Under the pieces are notes generated by a model. It was not told the origin of the DNA. It searched no databases and worked only from the letters and a program-made list of their open reading frames with translations. Positions 1 to 5,020 of a DNA stretch of 5,695 nt are shown piece by piece. Source of the stretch: an uncultured Eubacteriales bacterium (GTDB lineage Bacteria > Bacillota > Clostridia > Oscillospirales > Acutalibacteraceae); contig CAKSDF010000126.1 of assembly GCA_934444695.1 (NCBI GenBank), forward strand, positions 1 to 5,695, written 5' to 3'. Numbering within the stretch: position 1 is the stretch's first letter; every line of letters starts with the position of its first letter. Made by a program: the position numbers and the translations under genes.

Positions 1-424
1 CGGCGAGATCGTCCCCCGCATCAAGATCAGCGACAACACCGGAAAGATCACCACTCCCGGTTCAAAAACCGTATGGCGTCTTTTCGACCGTGAGGTTGGC
101 AAGGCAATCGCCGACGTGGTTACCCTTTCAAGCGAGGAAATTGACCAAAATGCACCCTATGAGCTTTTCGATCCCATTCATACCTGGAAGAGAAAAACGG
201 TGGATAATTTTGTCGCCCGCCGTCTGCTCCAGCCCATATTTGTAAACGGCCAGTGCGTCTATTCAAGCCCCACATTGCCCGAGATTCAAAGCTACTGCCG
301 TTCGCAGATTTCTTCCCTTTGGGAGGAGGTCACCCGCTTTGAAAAGCCCCATCACTATTATGTTGATATGTCCGAAAAGCTGTGGAATGTGCGTCAGGAG
401 CTTTTGACAAAGTTCTCGAAATAA
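1..424 (+). CDS. pncB: Nicotinate phosphoribosyltransferase, C-terminal part (5' end outside window)
   Basis: The reading frame is open from base 2 and ends at TAA 422-424, giving about 140 C-terminal residues of a protein that normally exceeds 450. The family converts nicotinate, PRPP and ATP to nicotinate mononucleotide in the cytoplasm, the committed step of Preiss-Handler NAD salvage. Recognition rests on the conserved C-terminal blocks: PRIKISDNTGKITTPGSKTV near the left edge, then GKAIADVVTLSSEEID, LFDPIHTWKRK and a final PHHYYVDMSEKLW. This matches the long Gram-positive PncB type. The catalytic core lies outside the window and cannot be checked. A lipoprotein gene follows 51 bases downstream on the same strand. 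I see no clear terminator between them, so cotranscription is possible. The assignment is firm; the truncation is caused by the window edge. Confidence 0.93.
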   Translation, partial: GEIVPRIKISDNTGKITTPGSKTVWRLFDREVGKAIADVVTLSSEEIDQNAPYELFDPIHTWKRKTVDNFVARRLLQPIFVNGQCVYSSPTLPEIQSYCRSQISSLWEEVTRFEKPHHYYVDMSEKLWNVRQELLTKFSK

Positions 425-475
425 AAACATCGGGTCGATAAACCGATACTTATAATAAAAATAGGAGTCGATATA

Positions 476-1102
476 ATGAAAAAGCTGGTTGCCATAATGA
501 TCTGCACCGCAGCCCTTTTAAGCCTTTGTTCCTGCAAGGGAAAGGACGAAAACAAGGATGCAAGCTCGGTGGTTTCGGATGCCACATATTTCGACGGCAC
601 CACCACCGTCAAGGTGGACGACTCGGCAGCTCTTTCGGCGCTTAAAGAGGGATCTATATCCCTTCAAAAGTCGGAGGACAGCGGCTTTGTCGATGTTAAA
701 CTCGGAATGGGCGTTGATGAATTTAAGGCTCTTTTCCCCGAAGGACTTAACACCGAAACCGACAGGGACGGATATGACATCTATCTTCCGGTAGGCGGTC
801 AGATATTCGTCGACACCGCCGCACCTTCAAACGGAGCGGTGGCCATTGCCCAGTATGGCGATATATTCCAGTTTACCTCCACCATCACCACCAAGGATCA
901 GATCAAGAAGGTTATGGGTCAGGCTAAATTCGATGGCGAGTATGCCGAGGTATCGGATAAAAATCTTATATACGGATCGAGCGGTTCAAACTGCCTTATG
1001 TATCAAATCGATGAAAATCAGCTGTGGTTTTTCTTTACGGCCGACGGGGTTTTTCAGTCGACGGTTATGTGCAGGGCGGGAAAGTTCATCTTTAATATCT
1101 GA
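476..1102 (+). CDS. Putative lipoprotein of unknown function
   Basis: This encodes 208 residues starting at an ATG preceded by AGGAG (463-467) with an 8-base spacer. The N-terminus has two lysines, a hydrophobic stretch (residues 4-19) and a lipobox ending LCSC, so Cys20 is the probable lipidated residue and the mature protein should sit on the outer face of the membrane. Residues 21-70 are polar and probably form a flexible tether. The folded part has two similar halves: a helix-like LGMGVDEFKALFP block (76-88) followed by strands, then ITTKDQIKKVMGQ (137-149) followed by a Tyr/Phe-rich strand region (163-208). Each block resembles the 'GxxxdEvkklxG' helix of small BamE/SmpA-like or DUF4309-like envelope proteins, but that is inference from pattern only. 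No enzymatic motif is visible. The gene lies 51 bases after pncB and is convergent with the M14-like gene. Confidence 0.85.
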   Translation: MKKLVAIMICTAALLSLCSCKGKDENKDASSVVSDATYFDGTTTVKVDDSAALSALKEGSISLQKSEDSGFVDVKLGMGVDEFKALFPEGLNTETDRDGYDIYLPVGGQIFVDTAAPSNGAVAIAQYGDIFQFTSTITTKDQIKKVMGQAKFDGEYAEVSDKNLIYGSSGSNCLMYQIDENQLWFFFTADGVFQSTVMCRAGKFIFNI

Positions 1103-1188
1103 TCAAACGCCCTGACATACACCTGATGCAGCGCCCGGTGCAACGTCACGGCATTATGCCCAATGCAATGTGTTTGATAAGGTTTTTT
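1097..1188 (+). terminator. Structured terminator-like element after the lipoprotein gene
   Basis: ATCAAACGC (1102-1110) pairs with GTGTTTGAT (1170-1178), nine pairs including one G-U. After one G-A mismatch the helix continues outward with 1097-1100 against 1180-1183. Five further Ts (1184-1188) follow. The 59-nt apical region can form smaller hairpins: CACC 1120-1123 with GGTG 1137-1140, and GGCA 1150-1153 with TGCC 1157-1160. The base overlaps the lipoprotein stop codon. On the minus strand no T-run follows, so if it is a terminator it serves the lipoprotein gene. The apical region is larger than in ordinary intrinsic terminators, which lowers confidence. Confidence 0.4.
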
Positions 1189-1198
1189 GAGCTGCGCA

Positions 1199-2083
1199 TC
1201 ATATGACCGATGCAACGGCCAGCGCCTCCTCAAGCTCTGTATATATCTTTTCAAAGCCGGCAAATCGTGACGGCCGCTTAACCTTTATGTCGATTGCAGG
1301 CGTGCCGAGATTGACCGACGCCCAGCTGCGGAAAATCCCTTCAGATAAAGGACCGATGTCGGCCTCAAGAGCATATCCGCAAAGAGAACAAAGCACTCTC
1401 GCAATGCGCTGAGCGTTTTTGTGGGCCCTTTTGCTTCGCCAAAGTATTTCTCCGTTGCCGGACGAAAGATTGCATATGAGGCTTGGACGGCACTTTTTGA
1501 GCAAATCCCGCAGTCCTGCCGATTCCGGCTCGCTGAAGGCCTTTTCACCCGAATAATTCGAGGGACTTTTTACCGCAAAGTTATGAAGTCCCTCTTTTTT
1601 TCTTCTGTTTTCAAAATCATAGTCAAAATTTCGCTCGATCTCCACACCTGCGGCGTTGGCTCGGTAATCGGCCGCTTTATCGCCTAAAAACGGCGCGTTT
1701 TTTTTAAGCCAGTCGGGACCGTATGATATCCCCTTGCTGAAAATCTCCGCTCCGTCGGGATTTATACAGGGAATGAATATTGCTCCCCGCTCGGCCGCCG
1801 CTTTTTTTATGTTGATTTCACATATCTCGTTTTGATTTTCGGAAAAAAAGGCCGAAAAATACCTCTTTGCAAATATCATCACCGTTTTGATCGACAAAAA
1901 GTCGCTGCCTGAAAATCCCCCGGTAATTATGTTTGCACCGACGGGATTTCCGACGCTAAGCGCGAATATGTCCCGCCCCATACGGCTTTTTGCGACCTTA
2001 ATAAGTGAAATGTCGGGATGGCGGGTTTTTAGAACGAAGATTTCCTTTTCAAATTTAGCATAGTCAAAGCATAAGTTGTCCAT
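1199..2083 (-). CDS. M14 carboxypeptidase-fold protein, predicted catalytically inactive
   Basis: This encodes 294 residues from ATG 2083, preceded on its own strand by AAAGGA (2097-2092) with an 8-base spacer. The length fits a single-domain M14 peptidase of the gamma-D-glutamyl-diaminopimelate/carboxypeptidase type. Family landmarks are in order: SRMGRDIFALSVG (33-45), ITGGFSG (53-59), INPDGAE (107-113), NAAGVEIERNFDYDF (143-157), SNYSGEKAFSEPES (175-188), LSSGNGEILW (206-215) and GTPAIDIKV (260-268). The catalytic positions are changed. The HxxE zinc motif reads S58-x-x-D61. The third zinc ligand, His of the usual 'HSSG', is L206. The catalytic Glu of the usual 'TIE' is K267. The Asn of the usual 'NRNF' is E150, while R151 is kept. 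There is no signal peptide, so it is probably cytoplasmic, unlike wall peptidases of this family. The frame is intact, so it looks like a maintained pseudoenzyme rather than a decaying gene. It is transcribed against both neighbours. Confidence 0.85.
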   Translation of the reverse strand: MDNLCFDYAKFEKEIFVLKTRHPDISLIKVAKSRMGRDIFALSVGNPVGANIITGGFSGSDFLSIKTVMIFAKRYFSAFFSENQNEICEINIKKAAAERGAIFIPCINPDGAEIFSKGISYGPDWLKKNAPFLGDKAADYRANAAGVEIERNFDYDFENRRKKEGLHNFAVKSPSNYSGEKAFSEPESAGLRDLLKKCRPSLICNLSSGNGEILWRSKRAHKNAQRIARVLCSLCGYALEADIGPLSEGIFRSWASVNLGTPAIDIKVKRPSRFAGFEKIYTELEEALAVASVI

Positions 2084-2203
2084 ATTTTCATTCCTTTGTT
2101 ATTGTGCCGGCAATGCCTTGGTCTAATAACCTAATAAAATTTAAATAATTGGGCGGTCGGGCACGGTCGCTTGTGTCACAGATCAAAAAGGATGAGCAAA
2201 CCG

Positions 2204-2242
2204 GGCACCGGGCGGTGTCAGGCTATCGGCGGCTTAAATAAT
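2204..2242 (+). promoter_or_regulatory. Candidate nudF promoter with overlapping hairpin
   Basis: GTGTCA (2215-2220) lies 16 bases before AATAAT (2237-2242); these match four of six and five of six bases of the sigma-A boxes. Start of transcription would fall near 2249, leaving a short leader before the ribosome site AGGGGGAG (2267-2274). GGCACC (2204-2209) and GGTGTC (2214-2219) form a six-pair hairpin with a GGGC loop that overlaps the -35 box, which could be an operator-like dyad. No clear promoter for the divergent M14-like gene was found in the 199-base gap. Confidence 0.3.
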
Positions 2243-2282
2243 TTTTTTCAGCAATACATTCTATTCAGGGGGAGCGTTTTTT

Positions 2283-2822
2283 ATGAACCTTAAGGAACAG
2301 ACCGTAAAAAAAATATATAAATTTAAAGGACGAATCATAAACGTGAGACAGGACGAGGCGCTGACCTGCGACGGCCGTCCCTGCTCAAGAGAGGTTATCG
2401 AGCATCCCGGCGGGGTTAGCATAATCGCGTTTAACGACAAAAACGAGCTCTTTCTCGTTAAGCAATACCGCTATCCCATCGAGCAGTTTACATTGGAACT
2501 GCCGGCCGGCAAGCTGGAAAGAGGCGAGGATCCTCTTGAATGCGCTAAGCGGGAGCTTACCGAGGAAACGGGATATGAGGCCGAAAAATTTGAGCTTTTC
2601 GATATAATGTATCCTTCTCCCGGCTGCCTTGAAGAAAAGCATTACATCTTCACGGCCGAGAATCTTAAATTCAAGGGTCAGCATCTTGACGAGGATGAAT
2701 TTCTTGATGTTAAAACCCTGCCTCTCGAACAGGCGGTCGAAATGGCTTTTAAAAACGAAATCATCGATGCCAAAACAAAAATCGGCATTTTAAAGCTTGC
2801 TCTTTTAAAAAAACTTGACTAA
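2283..2822 (+). CDS. nudF: ADP-ribose pyrophosphatase (Nudix hydrolase)
   Basis: This encodes 179 residues, with ATG 2283 placed eight bases after a strong AGGGGGAG site. Enzymes of this family hydrolyse ADP-ribose to AMP and ribose 5-phosphate in the cytoplasm, removing a reactive product of NAD turnover. The Nudix box is complete at residues 76-98, fitting GX5EX7REUXEEXGU: G76, E82, then R90 E91 L92, E94 E95 and G97. The metal-binding glutamates are all present. It is preceded by LELPAGKLE, and YPSPG (110-114) follows the box; both are typical of the ADP-ribose branch. The N-terminal strand pattern (KIYKFKGRIINVRQDEA) and HPGGVSIIA are also usual. Length is normal. Activity on other nucleotide sugars cannot be excluded. 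The last codons contain the -35 box of the next gene's promoter, and no terminator is visible after the stop. Confidence 0.92.
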   Translation: MNLKEQTVKKIYKFKGRIINVRQDEALTCDGRPCSREVIEHPGGVSIIAFNDKNELFLVKQYRYPIEQFTLELPAGKLERGEDPLECAKRELTEETGYEAEKFELFDIMYPSPGCLEEKHYIFTAENLKFKGQHLDEDEFLDVKTLPLEQAVEMAFKNEIIDAKTKIGILKLALLKKLD

Positions 2823-2843
2823 CCCTTAAAGAGGTTATATAAT
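2815..2843 (+). promoter_or_regulatory. Near-consensus sigma-A promoter for the CofE-like gene, overlapping the nudF 3' end
   Basis: TTGACT (2815-2820) and a perfect TATAAT (2838-2843) are separated by 17 bases, the ideal spacing. The -35 box is made of the last Leu and Asp codons of nudF plus the first base of its stop codon. Transcription should begin near 2850 and give a leader of about 79 nt before the ATG at 2929. The CofE-like gene therefore probably has its own strong promoter, with possible extra read-through from nudF. Confidence 0.75.
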
Positions 2844-2868
2844 AATTTGAAAACACCACAGCAGCGGA

Positions 2869-2889
2869 ATGGCATGACCGCATGCTCAT
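2869..2889 (+). other. Hairpin in the leader of the CofE-like gene
   Basis: ATG-GCATG (2869-2876) pairs with CATGC-T-CAT (2881-2889), eight pairs with one bulged T and an ACCG loop. An alternative pairing, GCGG 2864-2867 with CCGC 2878-2881, would compete with it. It lies within the predicted 79-nt leader, about 40 bases before the start codon. No T-run follows, so it is not a terminator. I recognise no riboswitch class here. Confidence 0.35.
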
Positions 2890-2928
2890 ATAACCGCATT
2901 AAAACTTTTAAGAAAGTTGTGAAAAGAA

Positions 2929-3663
2929 ATGTTCAGAAACAGTGAAGAAGCCCGCAGAGAAAAAGACGGGATAGTATACTTTATCCGCCCGGAAATCGAA
3001 TCGGCCGGAAAAACCTACGAGAGACTGGCCGTCCAGACCCACTTTGTGCAGCGTGGCGAGGACTACATCGAGCTTATCAAGAAATATGTCGTACCGCTTT
3101 ACGAGGAGGGGGATGTGCTTTCAATCGGCGAAAAAATAATGTCCATGTGCCAAAACAACACGGTCGAGAAAAAGGACGTTAAGCTTGGATTTTGGGCAAA
3201 ATTCCTTTCAAAATTCGCAATGCATTCCTCCCACGGAATCGGAATGGATGAGCCTTACAAGCTGCAGCTTGCCATCAACATTGCAGGCCTGCCGAGAATA
3301 CTTCTTGCTACCGTTTGCTCGGCCGTAACCAAGCTTTTCGGCAAAAAGGGCGTTTTCTATAAGGTGGCTGGCCACGGAATCGACGGAATCGACGGCTTTT
3401 ATATGGGCTCTTCATTCGACATTTATCACGACCTTGCAATTTTGAATCCCAATGAGCCGGATAAGCTGGTTAACGAGATATATGAAAAATGCGGCGTCAA
3501 GTCGATGATAGTGGACGCAAACGATCTGAGCATCGAGATATTCGCAAAATGCGATCAGCTTGAATGTATACCCGACAAGACCCTTATCGGAATGATCGCC
3601 GTCAATCCCGCCGGTCAGTCGGATGAGCTGACTCCCTTCATCATTTGCAGAGAAAAGAAATAA
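2929..3663 (+). CDS. Coenzyme F420-0:L-glutamate ligase (CofE)-like protein
   Basis: This encodes 244 residues. The start is fixed by an in-frame TGA at 2920-2922 just upstream, and no other ATG precedes the conserved part. The ribosome site is weak (AGAAAG, 2911-2916). Family landmarks are visible: GDVLSIGEKIMSMCQ (61-75, usual form 'GDi.visEKivaiaqG'), HGIGMDEP (102-109), GLPRILLATVCSAVTKLFG (120-138), KKGVFYKVAG (139-148), IDGIDG (151-156), IVDANDLSIEI (194-204) and NPAGQSDELTPFII (226-239). CofE proper adds gamma-linked glutamate to F420-0 using GTP. Homologues also occur in Firmicutes where F420 is not known to be made, so the substrate here is open. No other F420 gene is in this window. 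Differences from the archetype include G67 where 'sEK' proteins usually have Ser, and QNN (75-77) where QGR is usual. The gene is flanked by its own promoter upstream and a terminator downstream. Confidence 0.78.
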   Translation: MFRNSEEARREKDGIVYFIRPEIESAGKTYERLAVQTHFVQRGEDYIELIKKYVVPLYEEGDVLSIGEKIMSMCQNNTVEKKDVKLGFWAKFLSKFAMHSSHGIGMDEPYKLQLAINIAGLPRILLATVCSAVTKLFGKKGVFYKVAGHGIDGIDGFYMGSSFDIYHDLAILNPNEPDKLVNEIYEKCGVKSMIVDANDLSIEIFAKCDQLECIPDKTLIGMIAVNPAGQSDELTPFIICREKK

Positions 3664-3716
3664 ACCCGGTAAAATAATGCGAGAGATCCCATATTTCCGC
3701 CTGTGAAAAACTAAAT

Positions 3717-3744
3717 GTATAAAAATTCCTCTTTGGTCAAAACT
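3717..3744 (+). promoter_or_regulatory. Candidate promoter elements upstream of the SpoIIQ-like gene
   Basis: Two readings share these bases. TATAAA (3718-3723) could be a sigma-A -10 box, but no acceptable -35 lies 16-18 bases upstream. GTATA (3717-3721) fits the GYATA -35 of the forespore factor sigma-F, and GGTCAAAACT (3735-3744) partly fits its -10 pattern; the 13-base gap is shorter than the usual 15 or so. The family member spoIIQ of Bacillus subtilis is under sigma-F. With the second reading transcription would start near 3750, inside the hairpin described separately. Confidence 0.25.
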
Positions 3745-3768
3745 AAGGTTGACTAAGGAGGTTTTTTT
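3728..3768 (+). terminator. Intrinsic terminator fused to the Shine-Dalgarno of the next gene
   Basis: CCTCTTTGGTCAA (3728-3740) pairs along its whole length with TTGACTAAGGAGG (3749-3761): 13 pairs, two of them G-U, around an 8-base loop. Seven Ts (3762-3768) follow at once. This is a textbook intrinsic terminator 65-105 bases after the CofE-like gene. The 3' arm contains AAGGAGG (3755-3761), the only ribosome site for the gene starting at ATG 3769, and the T-tract is the spacer to that ATG. ACTAAGG occurs twice (3742-3748 and 3752-3758), so the 5' arm can instead pair with the first copy (3731-3737 with 3742-3748, loop CAAA), which would expose the ribosome site and break the terminator. 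Confidence 0.75.
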
Positions 3769-4647
3769 ATGGCTAAGCACAGCAGAAATATTTTTAACGA
3801 CAAAAGATTTTTTTACATTGCTTTGGCGGTGTGTATGTTGGCGCTGGGATCGGCGTCGGCGTCGATGCTCAAAAGCTATCGTACCGTTCAGATGCAGGAG
3901 AGCACATCATCGGCCGATTATTCTGGAAACGGTACTCAAAGAACGGGAGAGGCGGTGGAAAATCTGCCATATTCCGAGGCTGACGAACAGGGAACAGATG
4001 CGGAAAAACCGGACGGTGCAGCAGAAAACGGTTCTCAAAACGGCGCTCAAAACGGCAGCGGAGGTCAGTCGGCAAGCGATGGAAAAAACGGACAGACGAA
4101 CGGTCAAACAAACGGGCAGTCGGGCGGACAGGCAGGCGGTCAATCTGCCGACGGAAAACAGGCAGCAGACGGAAAACAAAGCGATCAGACAGCTCAAAAC
4201 GGTCAAACCAATGTAAACGGACAGATCGGCGAAACGAGATATTTCATCCTTCCGGTCGGCGGAAAAATTTTAAAGGATTTTGACGACCGCAATCTGCAGT
4301 ATTCCGAGACCTACAAGGACTGGCGGCTGCACCTTGCTTTAGACATTGCCGCAAACAAGGGTACGGCGGTGTTTTCGGCCGCAAAGGGTACGGTTGAGGA
4401 TATTTATGAGGACAGCCTGCTCGGCACGGTGGTAAAGATAAACCATGGCAGCGGTCTTGTGGCTTATTACTGCGGGCTTAATTCGTCGCCGTCGGTCAAA
4501 AAAGGGGAGCAGATAGACGGCGGGTATCAGATAGGGGCCATTGCCGAGATACCCTGCGAATCGGTTGAGGAAAATCATCTTCATCTTATAATGGAGCAGG
4601 ACGGCAGCCCGGTTTCTCCGCTGAAGGTTATGGAAATGAAGGACTAA
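3769..4647 (+). CDS. SpoIIQ-like LytM/M23-domain membrane protein
   Basis: This encodes 292 residues from an ATG seven bases after AAGGAGG. Layout: short basic cytoplasmic N-terminus (1-13), one membrane segment (about 14-34), a long polar low-complexity linker (about 40-155), and a C-terminal LytM domain (about 157-290) outside the cell or in the intermembrane space. Zinc-site residues of M23 are present: HxxxD (H188, D192) and HxH (H270, H272). The usual catalytic His in 'YxHL' is replaced: here YCGL (234-237) has G236. LLGTVVKINHGSGLVAYY (217-234) and VKKGEQI (243-249) resemble SpoIIQ, the engulfment protein that pairs with SpoIIIAH between mother cell and forespore. SpoIIQ proteins act mainly as channel or scaffold parts, which suits a degraded active site. 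No spoIIIA genes are in the window, so the SpoIIQ role is inferred from architecture. Other non-catalytic M23 proteins remain possible. It is preceded by a hairpin that can sequester its ribosome site. Confidence 0.82.
   Translation: MAKHSRNIFNDKRFFYIALAVCMLALGSASASMLKSYRTVQMQESTSSADYSGNGTQRTGEAVENLPYSEADEQGTDAEKPDGAAENGSQNGAQNGSGGQSASDGKNGQTNGQTNGQSGGQAGGQSADGKQAADGKQSDQTAQNGQTNVNGQIGETRYFILPVGGKILKDFDDRNLQYSETYKDWRLHLALDIAANKGTAVFSAAKGTVEDIYEDSLLGTVVKINHGSGLVAYYCGLNSSPSVKKGEQIDGGYQIGAIAEIPCESVEENHLHLIMEQDGSPVSPLKVMEMKD
4087..4146 (+). repeat. Five in-frame 12-base repeats coding (N/G)GQ(T/S/A)
   Basis: Residues 107-126 of the SpoIIQ-like protein read NGQT NGQT NGQS GGQA GGQS, one unit per 12 bases. 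Third codon positions differ between units while Gly-Gln is constant. Just downstream an 18-base unit starting GACGGAAAACA occurs twice (4150 and 4168), coding DGKQ twice, and CTCAAAACGG occurs at 4034, 4046 and 4193. The whole stretch 4020-4220 is a repeat-built linker, likely to vary in length between strains by slippage or recombination. Confidence 0.8.
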
Positions 4648-4688
4648 TGACTTAAAAAGAAAAGCTTTGTAATATTGTAATCGCTTCT

Positions 4689-4716
4689 TTGACCGATAGG
4701 ATCAACGCACTATAAT
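4689..4716 (+). promoter_or_regulatory. Strong sigma-A-type promoter for the putative small RNA
   Basis: TTGACC (4689-4694) and a perfect TATAAT (4711-4716) are 16 bases apart, 42 bases after the stop of the SpoIIQ-like gene. Transcription would start near 4723. No protein gene with a convincing ribosome site follows, but a strongly structured sequence does, which suggests that the product is RNA. Confidence 0.65.
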
Positions 4717-4722
4717 GATTGA

Positions 4723-4959
4723 TTACAGCACGGCTACGGCCGCAAGGAAACGCTGAGGCAAGTCAGCGCAAGCTGACCGGAGGGCGGCAGGCGATGAAGG
4801 TAAGGATGTGACCGCAGAATAAAGCTTGCCCGATTGAAAAAGCCCGAGTGTGTGCTGCGCCCTCCGTTCTCTGAAAGGCAGAGAATGCCTCAGCGCTCCC
4901 TGCGGCCGCCATGTGTGCACCGCAATTTTTGTGCACGGCTGCAGGTGTGCTTTTGTTTT
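4723..4959 (+). ncRNA. Putative structured small RNA with a four-way junction
   Basis: From the predicted start near 4723 the sequence folds into four helices. P1 joins 4737-4760 to 4886-4908: eight pairs (CGGCCGCA/TGCGGCCG), a bulged A, two pairs, a 3x3 internal loop, then ten perfect pairs (CGCTGAGGCA/TGCCTCAGCG). P2 is GTCAGC-GCAA-GCTGAC (4762-4777), six pairs with a GNRA tetraloop. P3 joins 4778-4790 to 4855-4866, eight plus four pairs with a bulged G, and encloses a 64-nt domain. P4 is TTCTCTG-AAAGG-CAGAGAA (4867-4885), seven pairs. The helices abut with only A4761 unpaired at the junction. A hairpin plus T-tract (4933-4959) ends the unit, giving about 235 nt. It is not a 6S, tmRNA, SRP or RNase P RNA by any signature I know, nor a riboswitch I recognise. 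A five-codon frame (MKVRM, 4794-4811) follows GGAGG 4779-4783. A mobile palindromic element is the main alternative. Confidence 0.55.
4933..4959 (+). terminator. Probable terminator of the putative small RNA
   Basis: GCACG (4933-4937) pairs with TGTGC (4946-4950), five pairs including one G-U, with an 8-base loop, followed by TTTTGTTTT (4951-4959). The stem is short. An upstream alternative, TGCGG 4901-4905 with CCGCA 4920-4924 and Ts at 4926-4930, would compete with P1 of the RNA. Confidence 0.4.
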
Positions 4960-5020
4960 GTGCAAAGACGGCAGGGAAGCAGCGGGGCAGTTTGCAGAGA
5001 TGCCTGCGCAGATGCGTTGG

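Noticed and set aside
451..456. Perfect TATAAT before the lipoprotein gene
   Set aside because: No usable -35 box lies 16-18 bases upstream, and a start near 463 would begin within the AGGAG ribosome site. It is probably just AT-rich spacer.
1203..1687. Plus-strand open frames opposite the M14-like gene
   Set aside because: They are antisense shadows. The minus-strand frame has clear M14 landmarks and a ribosome site.
2118..2150. Promoter for the M14-like gene on the minus strand
   Set aside because: Two TATTAG copies are present but neither has a recognisable -35 at correct spacing.
3749..4216. Overlapping plus-strand open frame of 155 codons
   Set aside because: It is a second-frame shadow of the repeat-rich linker of the SpoIIQ-like gene, with Arg/Lys/Gln-rich sequence and no domain.
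4652..4690. Terminator after the SpoIIQ-like gene
   Set aside because: AAAGAA and GC segments can pair with GCTTCTTT, but with a two-base bulge, a large AT-rich loop and no T-run afterwards.
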